Below, one piece after another: positions 48,801 through 53,806 of a stretch of 64,000 nucleotides of DNA (within the stretch, counting starts at the first letter, position 1; each line of letters opens with the position of its first letter). Below the pieces are notes generated by a model that was not told where the DNA came from, searched no databases, and saw only the letters and a list, made by a program, of their open reading frames with translations. This DNA is from Metridium senile. Taxonomy: Eukaryota > Cnidaria > Anthozoa > Actiniaria > Metridiidae. The DNA is taken from contig OX459108.1 of assembly GCA_949775045.1 (NCBI GenBank), positions 2,838,935-2,902,934 on the forward strand, written 5' to 3'. The position numbers and the translations under genes are program-made.

Positions 48801-49567
48801 AGTTATACCAATGACTGACTGACTGACTGTCTGTCTAAATGAGTGACTGACTGACTGACGCACCGATTGATATGATTGGATGAATGAATGAATAATTGAC
48901 TGACCTATTTACTGACTGACCGACTGAAAAAATGAATAAATGTCTGTCTGAATGACTCACTAAATGATGAAATAAATGTCTGAATGAATGAATGAATGAG
49001 TAAGTGATGGAATGAATGTTTGAATTAATTAATGACTGAATGATTGACTAGCCATTTCAGCCCTACTCTTGGCGAAAACAGCACTAATTTCAAAAAGCTA
49101 AAACACCTCTGTGAGGCCATAACAGCTTCAGCAAATTAACTGTGTAATTAAATAAATGACTGCCGTCTGAATAACTGCCAGCTGAATGAATACATTTCTG
49201 ACTCATGACTCAACGACTTACTAACGGGCTGACTGTGCATGGGACTTAATGAATGGATAAATGAATGATTAACTGACTGACTGACTGACTGACTGACTGA
49301 CTGAGTAACCGTGCAATGTTCTATAATTCACAGATACAAGCAACAATCACGATGACGTTGACCGCTCTTCACTACGACACACTCTTCGACTATGGGAAAC
49401 ACCTTGATGACGCCAACGCGCAAGCCCTATACGCAAAGTATGCCTTACAACTTGACGGCACTATAAAGAACCAGTTAGAAAAACGAAACAAGGAACGGTA
49501 CAACGCTGGACACCTTACCTACCCCTACTTAGTACCAGGATGGATTGCTAATAGTATACATACTTGA
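678..49567 (+). CDS. Gene 1: lipoxygenase-family protein, 5'-partial, seven visible exons
   Basis: Join 678-873, 1691-1891, 2817-2980, 3676-3782, 4900-4978, 48329-48547 and 49334-49567. The phases at successive junctions are 1, 1, 0, 2, 0, 0, and every intron is GT-AG. The product is the catalytic domain of an animal lipoxygenase, the family that adds dioxygen to polyunsaturated fatty acids. Family marks are PVAIQMGH, DEWLLAKQTVQVADY, EHLLKTHILMEP, YPYRDDGKVIYD, WTTSAQHSAVNY and a C-terminal PYLVPGWIANSI. Iron ligands were checked by spacing from the conserved Asp of QVAD. The second His (EHLL), the His of AQHSAVN and the Asn four residues later are present. The first His, expected at Asp+4, is Gly, and the last residue is Thr where Ile is expected. 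The N-terminal part lies left of the window. Family assignment is firm; activity is doubtful. Confidence 0.9.
1285..1432 (-). mobile_element. tRNA-like SINE copy
   Basis: Read on the minus strand, 1360 down to about 1285 resembles a tRNA: a GGTCCTT acceptor half, an A-box-like TGGTGTAGTGGTA, a B-box GGTTCAATTCC and a matching AAGG 3' half. The adjoining stretch to 1432 (CCGGCTGCGTATCCAGCGTG on the minus strand) recurs next to a second tRNA-like copy at 54205-54350, so the two parts form one interspersed family. I judge it a SINE, not a working tRNA gene. Confidence 0.7.
1491..1670. repeat. Inverted duplication of SINE sequence (arms ~75 bp)
   Basis: Arms 1491-1565 and 1595-1670 are reverse complements of each other with few mismatches. 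Both carry the GGCGGGAA(T/C)TGAA segment of the neighbouring SINE and a TTCGGTGTATAAG-like end. The spacer is about 29 bp. In the gene 1 transcript this would form a long hairpin just before the acceptor of exon 1691-1891. Confidence 0.85.
1691..1891 (+). CDS. Gene 1 visible exon 2 (iron-ligand helix)
   Basis: The acceptor is TTTATTTAAG and the donor is G|GTAATG; the exon is entered and left in phase 1. It encodes YTPDNPDEWLLAKQTVQVAD, then YAYGQSVEHLLKTHILMEP, then LHRSLHYLHPLNQILKYHCK. This is the core LOX helix. In rabbit 15-LOX the motif after the Asp is FQLHELQSHLL, with both His binding iron. Here the stretch after Asp is YAYGQSVEHLL, with no gap, so the first ligand position is Gly and the second is His. 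In gene 2 this exon is fused to the next one. Confidence 0.92.
1898..2131. repeat. (ACAA)n tetranucleotide tracts flanking a copy of the exon 2 edge
   Basis: Two (CAAA)n tracts, about 1900-1970 and 2005-2130, sit on either side of a second copy of the exon end. The stretch from AATATTGAAATATCATTGTA through the donor at 1869-1900 recurs at about 1968-1998 with AAGG|GTAATC. The copy is in the intron of gene 1. Confidence 0.85.
2132..2709. repeat. CAC/CAT/CCA trinucleotide-rich tract
   Basis: A degenerate mix of CAC, CAT, ATC and TTA triplets with a weak longer period (ATCATCATTATCACC recurs). It lies in the gene 1 intron before exon 2817-2980. Open frames through it (Ser/Pro-rich or Val/Met-rich) are repeat artefacts. 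Confidence 0.9.
2817..2980 (+). CDS. Gene 1 visible exon 3 (LOX domain, after the helix)
   Basis: Acceptor TAATCTCTAG, donor AAG|GTATGG, leaving in phase 0. It reads GIFGANKFGSPYLLHPYNG, then TIEKLFAVGFNGAKNMIAKA, then FSQMHWDMTNPNKNIK. It is co-linear with residues encoded by gene 2 exon 60144-60505 (VLGTNKFNIKSL, RLFGVGYEGGYLMMKKAFEDL). Gene 2 has no intron at the 1891/2817 junction. Confidence 0.88.
2998..3262. repeat. Two tandem copies of the exon 3 3' edge and donor
   Basis: The last ~60 bp of exon 2817-2980 plus about 60 bp of intron are repeated at about 3028-3140 and again at about 3158-3262. Each copy contains AAGGCATTCA(G/A)TCAGATGCA. The first copy keeps a perfect AAG|GTATGG donor at 3099-3103; the second has lost it. 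Reading on from the genuine donor meets a stop at about 3048, so the copies cannot extend the protein directly. Confidence 0.88.
3270..3658. repeat. ATC/CAC trinucleotide tract, orthologous in position to one in gene 2
   Basis: Dense ATC, ACC and CAT triplets in the intron between exons 2817-2980 and 3676-3782. The intron at the same position in gene 2 (60506-61026) has the same kind of tract at 60590-60990. Confidence 0.88.
3676..3782 (+). CDS. Gene 1 visible exon 4 (YPYRDDG motif)
   Basis: Acceptor TTTCTCCACAG, donor TT|GTAAGT in phase 2. It reads DRGMDDVNKVPYYPYRDDGK, then VIYDVISNLVKEYVAL. The YPYRDD..LIYDAI...V..YV.LYY pattern is standard for animal LOX. Length (107 bp) and phase match gene 2 exon 61027-61133 exactly. 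Confidence 0.92.
3783..4440. other. Gene 1 intron, T-rich and featureless
   Basis: 3790-4075 is strongly T- and pyrimidine-rich on the plus strand (runs of TTTTCTTT type). 4076-4440 is ordinary AT-rich intron. I see no exon, structured RNA or recognisable element here. Confidence 0.6.
4446..4572. mobile_element. Short palindromic (fold-back) repeat
   Basis: The left end (ATACGTGGGC... GGAGATATAAGAAT) and right end (ATTTCATATCTCC...GCCCATGTATTA) are imperfect reverse complements around a GTTCGCTGCGCTC centre. Fold-back elements of this style are common in cnidarian genomes by my recollection, so it is weak support for the host group. Confidence 0.6.
4827..4855. repeat. Poly(C) then (CA)n tract
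   Basis: Nineteen consecutive C followed by five CA steps, 45 bp before the acceptor of exon 4900-4978. It is likely to be length-variable and error-prone in sequencing. Confidence 0.9.
4900..4978 (+). CDS. Gene 1 visible exon 5 (before the giant intron)
   Basis: Acceptor CTTTTTTTCAG, donor CAG|GTAAGA. With the split Leu codon it reads LYYKADFDVQNDYELQSFIF, then EIHDVLQ. It is 27 bp shorter than its gene 2 counterpart (62322-62427), which continues with GEMKPDGGKGK. Its donor opens the 43,350-bp intron that holds the minisatellite. Confidence 0.85.
5096..5171. repeat. Left flank of the array: dispersed-repeat-like segment
   Basis: This segment carries TTAACCGAGCACGAGGGCC, CGTACGGGAAG, TGGACCGAGTTCTTTTCCAC and CCAGAGCGCG, and abuts the first array unit. 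Its reverse complement shares blocks in order with the right flank at about 48003-48105: GCGCTCT, GGAAAA(G)AACTC, GGTCCATA, CCCGTAC. The array may thus sit inside an old inverted-repeat element. Similarity is partial. Confidence 0.5.
5172..34136. repeat. Giant 36-bp minisatellite, array 1 (28,965 bp)
   Basis: The consensus unit reads GTTATTTCTATCATCATT then ATTGACATCACCATCATC on the plus strand (A 10, C 9, G 2, T 15). About 780-800 units are present. Variants include 42-bp units with an extra ATCATC or ATTATC and a few other lengths, all multiples of three, plus recurrent substitutions (ATCGAC, ATTATC, ACCACC, ATGATC, GGCATC). It lies wholly in intron 5 of gene 1. Because the unit is 12 codons with no stop in four of six frames, open frames span it; these are not called as genes. 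Marker variants show a higher-order organisation (see findings). Confidence 0.97.
34137..34811. mobile_element. 675-bp terminal-inverted-repeat element (MITE-like), copy 1
   Basis: It begins CTCAGGCATATTAAGGCCTG and ends CAGGCCTTAATATACCTGAG, a near-perfect terminal inverted repeat. Inverted similarity continues inward: GAGGGGGTGGTCTAT with its complement, and TGACCTTTGAACCC with GGGTTCAAAGGTCA. Much of the element is therefore a long imperfect hairpin. It interrupts the minisatellite and is flanked by TT on both sides; removing it with one TT restores a normal array unit. A 74-codon open frame inside has no recognisable domain, so I consider the element non-autonomous. Confidence 0.88.
34812..45724. 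repeat. 36-bp minisatellite, array 2 (10,913 bp)
   Basis: The same unit and variant set as array 1. From about 36.7 kb to 43.98 kb it matches array 1 at a constant offset of 12,110 bp, marked for example by the single ACAATCATC variants at 26872 and 38982 and the GATATCACC variants at 28091 and 40201. Its first ~1.4 kb matches the start of array 3 at an offset of 11,588 bp. Confidence 0.97.
45725..46399. mobile_element. 675-bp terminal-inverted-repeat element, copy 2
   Basis: Same length as copy 1, and I saw no difference from it on reading. It lies exactly 11,588 bp downstream of copy 1 with the same TT flanks inside the same array context. It is therefore a product of tandem duplication of the array plus element, not a second insertion. 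Confidence 0.9.
46400..47850. repeat. 36-bp minisatellite, array 3 (1,451 bp)
   Basis: About 40 units; the first ~1.2 kb repeats the start of array 2, including the CGCTATTTC variant (35915 and 47503). The array fades into plain ATC/CAC triplets after 47850. Confidence 0.95.
47851..47985. repeat. Degenerate CAT/CAC triplets at the right edge of the array
   Basis: ATC, ACC and CAC triplets without the 36-bp period. Together with 2132-2709 and 3270-3658 this suggests that the satellite unit grew out of a trinucleotide tract native to this gene. Confidence 0.75.
47986..48328. other. Gene 1 intron 5, distal part
   Basis: 48003-48105 holds GCGCGCGCTCTTAAG, GGAAAAACTCACGTG, GGGGTCCATACGGC and CCCGTACAAACACGTACGG, the partial inverted partner of the left array flank. 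The rest runs to the acceptor at 48328 with another short CAC/CAT patch (48240-48300). Confidence 0.5.
48329..48547 (+). CDS. Gene 1 visible exon 6 (AQHSAVNY iron-ligand motif)
   Basis: Acceptor TATTTTTCTAG, donor ACT|GTAAGT; 219 bp, phase 0 at both ends, the same length as gene 2 exon 63205-63423. It reads LPGFPAILLTRNALEDVLAR, then LIWTTSAQHSAVNYPGSYY, then TAYTPNMPSKLYDDPRV. The His of AQH and the Asn four residues on match the third and fourth iron-ligand positions. Phase and similarity to the paralogue show that this exon belongs to the gene whose previous exon is 43 kb upstream. Confidence 0.9.
48590..48800 (-). mobile_element. ~90-bp tandem-repeat element with hammerhead-like end, copy A
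   Basis: Two units carrying AGTATAGGCTGCGTCGGTG and TTTGATATAAACGATAGG end at a distinct 43-bp terminus (48758-48800). On the minus strand that terminus reads ATTTTACT, CCGACGA, A, GGGCTAAAGCTC, GAAAC, GTC, AGTAAAGT. The same unit and terminus recur at 53182-53470 and, on the plus strand, at 62735-63170. A tetranucleotide microsatellite adjoins it. The class is uncertain: Helentron-type or retrozyme/Penelope-related. Confidence 0.6.
48811..49312. repeat. (GACT)n / (GAAT)n tetranucleotide region
   Basis: Runs of TGACTGAC and TGAATGAA interspersed with point changes fill most of the intron between the last two exons of gene 1. The purest run is 49267-49303. Confidence 0.88.
49334..49567 (+). 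CDS. Gene 1 terminal exon with stop
   Basis: Acceptor TATAATTCACAG at 49322-49333. It reads IQATITMTLTALHYDTLFDY, then GKHLDDANAQALYAKYALQL, then KNQLEKRNKERYNAGHLTYP, then YLVPGWIANSIHT and TGA. LOX proteins normally end in NS(V/I)xI, and the terminal Ile carboxylate binds iron. Here the last residue is Thr. The codons around the stop are the founder of the short tandem repeat that follows immediately. Confidence 0.9.
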   Translation: MQATITMTLTALHYDTLFDYGKHLDDANAQALYAKYALQLDGTIKNQLEKRNKERYNAGHLTYPYLVPGWIANSIHT

Positions 49568-49821
49568 CTTAGTACCAGGCTGGATCGCTAATTAATAGTA
49601 TACATACTTGACTTACCCTACCCCTACTTGGTACCAGGCTGGATCGCTCATAGTATACATACTTGACTTACCCTACCCCTACTTAGTATTAGGCTGGATT
49701 GCTAATAGTATACATACTTACATACTTGGCTTACCCCACCCCTACTTAGTACCAGGCTGGATTGCTAATAGTATACATACTTGACTTACCCCACCCCTAC
49801 TTAGTACCAGGCTGGATTGTA
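49528..49821. repeat. Tandem repeat founded on the stop-codon region of gene 1
   Basis: Six copies of a ~54-63-bp unit containing CTTAGTACCAGGCTGGAT(C/T)GCTAATAGTATACATACTTGACTTACC. The first copy is the last codons of the exon plus its TGA; the others follow at starts near 49571, 49631, 49685, 49748 and 49803, the last truncated. Spacing is irregular (40, 60, 54, 63 and 55 bp). Confidence 0.9.
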
Positions 49822-49993
49822 GTCTTGATTAGTGAGTCTCTTCATCCTACTGAAAAAGTTAACCCATATTTAGAAGTAAAAGAATATAATCTATAGTTTA
49901 GTTTTTATTGATATTTTTTTCCTTTGTTTATTATTTGATTTTTGGTTATAATATCAAAATTGTACTTGCATTAAACATAACACGAACAGTCGA

Positions 49994-49999
49994 AATAAA
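49994..49999 (+). terminator. Candidate poly(A) signal for gene 1
   Basis: AATAAA lies 427 bp after the stop, in AT-rich sequence past the stop-region repeat. It is the first canonical hexamer I see downstream. No transcript data, so tentative. Confidence 0.35.
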
Positions 50000-50490
50000 G
50001 ATATCAATCACATTTTTTTACCACATTTGATAATTTTCTCGCTTTCTGATTGGTGGAGAGCTGTGTTAAATAGGAGTACATACCACGGTTGCTATTTTTT
50101 CTCTAATTTTCTTACTTTCTTCGCGCACATGCAAAACGCGAACAGTAAAAATATTTTTAATGTGGTGAAAAACAAATTCACGATAGTTTCTTGTGGTATG
50201 TCCTCTTATTTACCACGTCACGAACGAGACTATCGTAAAGTTGATAAATCTACCAACATTATATATCTAAAACTAGTCAAAATTCTCATAGCAAAATGCC
50301 TTAAGTCTAATCTTGAGACCGAAATGGGTTATGGGAGATTCATCTTTAATTCATGAGTGAATAGACAAATTGCACAAAGATGTCACGTGACCCCACCTCC
50401 CTTACATCGATCAGTTCTGTGAAAAGAACTCTCAGAAATGGAAAGAGCAACAGGATATTAGTAAAAGTGACAAGAGAAATGAACATGAAA
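50000..50490. other. Intergenic, nothing recognised
   Basis: AT-rich sequence with an open frame of 109 codons at 50027-50356 that shows no domain, signal or similarity I recognise. No RNA gene seen. Confidence 0.5.
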
Positions 50491-50499
50491 TAAAAAACC

Positions 50500-51172
50500 T
50501 TTGTGGTAAAAGAAGGGAGAGAACAACAAACTCAACTCACAAAAGTGATATGTTCTAAGAAATGATCTTGAGTTAAGGGAGAGAGCAACACATCAAACAA
50601 ACTCAACTTATAGGCTACGTTTACACGGGACCGGACGAATTTTTGACCGGTCAAAAAAACATCCGCTTAGGGGTTCCGTTCACACGGGACCTTGCTAAAC
50701 GAGCAATAATTTGGACGCCTAACCATCAAATATTCGTCTGAACAGGACGAAAATATTGTTCGGTTCCGTGTGAACAGAATGTCCAGGACGATTTTTTGAC
50801 CGGTCAAAAATTCGTCCGGTCCCGTGTAAACCTAGCCTTATATACATATCGGTGATCATGAGAAAAAACCCTTGTGGTAAGGGAGAGAACAAAACATCAA
50901 ACGAACTAAACTCACATGTGATTCTAAGAAAAACCCTTAAGGTAAGGGAGAGAACAACACATCAAACAAACTCAACTCACACATGATTCTAAGAAAACCC
51001 CTTGTGGCAAGAGAGAGAACAACACATCAAACAAACTCAACTCACATATGATCCTGAGAAAAACCCTTGTGGCAAGAGAGAGAACAACACATCAAACAAA
51101 CTCAACTCACGTATGATCCTGAGAAAAACTCTTGTGGCAAAGGAGAGAACAACACATCAACTAAACTCAAAC
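50500..51172. repeat. ~64-bp minisatellite interrupted by a DNA element
   Basis: Units carry AAAACCCTTGTGGTAAGG, GAGAGAACAACACATCAAAC and AAACTCAACTCAC. Two lie before 50608 and about five lie at 50850-51172. The gap is the insertion at 50613-50837. Confidence 0.88.
50613..50837. mobile_element. 225-bp TIR element with TTATA target duplication
   Basis: Terminal inverted repeats run GGCTACGTTTACACGGGACC and GGTCCCGTGTAAACCTAGCC, extending into GGACGAATTTTTGACCGGTC on both ends. TTATA occurs directly at 50608-50612 and 50838-50842. There is no coding capacity. It inserted into the minisatellite. Confidence 0.88.
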
Positions 51173-51229
51173 ACATTTATAGCACATAATATTTGTCCGA
51201 ACCAAGACTCGAAATCGGAACCCAGTGGT

Positions 51230-51790
51230 AATTAAGAGGCAAGAGGCTTAACCGCTCTCATAACTTTCCAGCAATTGTTTTGTGTGCACTTTGCGCAGCA
51301 CATACAATTCAATATGGCCTGTTTCAAGCTTAGCTTGCTATTTCTCGCTGTGTCATGAGTGTTTCTGGTTGCGCTGTAATTATGTGAGGAAATAATATGA
51401 CGAAATGGGACACAATATCAGATGATTTTAGGCGACTTAGGGCCACGATAATTTACACCATTTTAGAAAAAACGTTTTCTAAAATTGACCATATTACTAC
51501 TTTGAAATTTATTCATCCATTTGAAAACTATTCTGGGTATTGTAATAACAATGCATTAAGGAAACTTTATTGAGATGATTTAAGCAAAATTACGGGAGAA
51601 GAAGAAGCACTTTGGGCAATTAATGCGATTTTGTGCGTTTTTGGGCTATTTTAGGCAACTTTACATGTAGGATCGACCCAAGGCAGGCCTATAACAACTA
51701 TAAGTCGATCACTTACTAGCTACTATTTGCTTTTACAATCAACTTTGATATAATTTCATGGCAAAGTAATTGTATTTACTCTAAGTAAAT
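51230..51790. other. Intergenic, nothing recognised
   Basis: Ordinary AT-rich sequence without open frames of note, repeats or RNA-like folds that I can support. Confidence 0.5.
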
Positions 51791-51794
51791 ACCT

Positions 51795-52105
51795 AATTAA
51801 TGAGTACCTAATTGCAAGAATCTTGTCCTGACTTTTGTAATTTAGAGTGGTTTCCATTGACCCGTGAAATACACTTTAGTGTATCACTCTTCAATACAGT
51901 CTAATTCCATTGTGTTCTTTTGTTGTTATTTGACTATCACACTTTAATTAATACACTTTGTTTGAAGGGATAATGAAAACCGCTCTAGTGGGAAAGGAAT
52001 TAAATAAAAGACAAAAGAAGATCACTCAAGCTGAACTCTTTCTTTTGTTATTCCTTTCTTACTAAAATACTAATAATCTTTTTTTTTTTTTTTTTCATGT
52101 GACAA
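51795..52105. mobile_element. Diverged copy of the CACYTAAT fold-back family
   Basis: TACCTAATTGCAAGAATCTT and GTCCTGACTTTTGTAATTTA near 51800, GTGGGAAAGGAATTAAATAA, and GATCACTCAAGCTGAACTC match the intact neighbour at 52126-52322. An unrelated middle and a T-run (52080-52095) separate the parts. Confidence 0.6.
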
Positions 52106-52125
52106 TAATCTTGCAAGTAGGAGTA

Positions 52126-52322
52126 CACTTAATTGCAAGAACATTGTCCTGACATTTGTACTTTAGTGGGAAAGGAATTAATTAAAAGACAAAAGATGAT
52201 CACTCAAGCTCAAGGAATAACAAAAGAAAGAGTTCAGCTTGAGTGATTTTCTTGTCTTTTAATTAATTCCTTTCCCACTATTAAAGTTACAAATGTCAGG
52301 ACAATATTTTTGCCATTAGGTG
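52126..52322. mobile_element. ~197-bp fold-back element
   Basis: Left arm CACTTAATTGCAAGAACATT, GTCCTGACATTTGTACTTTA, GTGGGAAAGGAATTAATTAA; the right arm is its reverse complement ending TTTTTGCCATTAGGTG. The centre is GAACTCTTTC-type and self-complementary (AGCTCAAGGAATAAC). It is a near-complete hairpin of MITE type, lying upstream of gene 2. Confidence 0.8.
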
Positions 52323-52631
52323 CATAATCTTTTTTACAAAGAACAGGTAAAACAACGAAGGATCAAACGAGAGGATAAAACGGAAAGAAAGTGGCAGTAA
52401 GTAAGTGCGCCGTGTTAGATGGGAACAAATACGTACGGAACATCCAAAACAAATATGGAAGTACATGACTTTAACTTGAAACCTTCATCACATTACGAAA
52501 ACACACGCCTCTTACTCGCTGTTGGTGACTGTGTGAAATCACAAGTCTGCAAGAGATACAATTTGTGCGCAATTTTCGGGAAATTGGTTAATTTTGGAAT
52601 TGAAATTTCATTTATTCAATTATTGGAAAAA

Positions 52632-52701
52632 AATGATTTGGTTAATGCTCTTTGGTGGTTTGGTTATGGTACTCAATTTACCATGTTCTACAAGTAAAGA
52701 T
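52632..52701 (+). CDS. Gene 2 exon 1: signal peptide
   Basis: ATG at 52632 opens MIWLMLFGGLVMVLNLPCS then TSKD, a short N-region, a hydrophobic core and a small-residue cleavage zone. The donor is GAT G|GTAAGT, phase 1. The next exon begins in the matching phase (completing an Ala codon), which selects this frame over a longer open frame at 52419-52697 that has no compatible donor. The true 5' end of the transcript is not visible. Confidence 0.7.
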
Positions 52702-53518
52702 GGTAAGTAAGTAAGTAAGTAAGGAAGGAAATAGAAACTAGCGAGTAAACTAGTATAGGCTGCGTCGGTGTTTGATATAAACGATAGGTAATAGAGGGTC
52801 CTGAAGGGGTAAATTGGGAATTGGGATTTGCCTTTTTTCGAGGCTGGGAATTGGGATTTGCCCATTGGGATTGGGATTTGTCCATTGGGATTGGGATTTG
52901 TCCATAGGATTTGGCTATTTCTTGTCCATTCGTTTTCTCTTTAGATGCTAAAATAATGTTTTAAATTGAGTAATTTGCAACATTTTACGTCGTTTTAGTA
53001 GACTAGAAGAGAAAATCGAACTATCTTGGGCTTCCTGAGGTTAGTATTCAATTTGGGCTTCCTGTGGTTAATGTTTGGGCTTCCTGTGGTTAATGTTTGG
53101 GCTTCCTGTGGTAATTGGGATTTTGATAAAAAATTGATTGGGAATTGGGATTGGATACCCCCCTTCAGGACCCTCGTAATAGAATGAAATTTGTAACACC
53201 GTAAAAAATAGAAACTAGCGAGTAAACTAGTATAGGCTGCGTCGGTGTTTGATATAAACGATAGGTAATATAATGAAATTTGTAACACCGTAAAAAATGG
53301 AAACTAGCGAGTAAACTAGTATAGGCTGCGTCGGTGTTTGATATAAACGATATTAGGTAATAGAATGAAATTTCCACGAAGGTATTCACCGTAAAAAATG
53401 GAAACTAGCGAGTAAACTAGTATAAACTTTACTGACATTTCGAGCTTTAGCCCTTCGTCGGAGTAAAAAGGGTAAGTAAGTAAGTAAGTAAGTTAGTAAG
53501 TTAGTAAGTAAGTAAGTT

Positions 53519-53549
<31 letters not shown>

Positions 53550-53682
53550 TAGTAAGTTAGTAAGTAAGTAAGTAAGTAAGTAAGTAGGTTAGTAGGTAAG
53601 TAGGTAAGTAGGTAAGTAGGTAAGTAGGTAGGTCAGTAAGTTAGTAAGTTAGTAAGTAAGTAAGTAAGTAAGTTAGTAAGTT

Positions 53683-53718
<36 letters not shown>

Positions 53719-53774
53719 TGTAAGTAAGTAAGTAGGTTAGTAGGTAAGTAGGTAAGTAGGTAAGTAGGTAGGTC

Positions 53775-53806
<32 letters not shown>

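Noticed and set aside
50027..50356. 109-codon open frame between the genes as a small gene
   Set aside because: AT-rich, no domain, no splice or signal features, and the region shares a segment with a dispersed sequence near 55870.
52419..52697. 92-codon open frame as the start of gene 2
   Set aside because: It ends in a stop before the donor and is in another frame. The frame from 52632 gives a signal peptide and a phase-matched donor.
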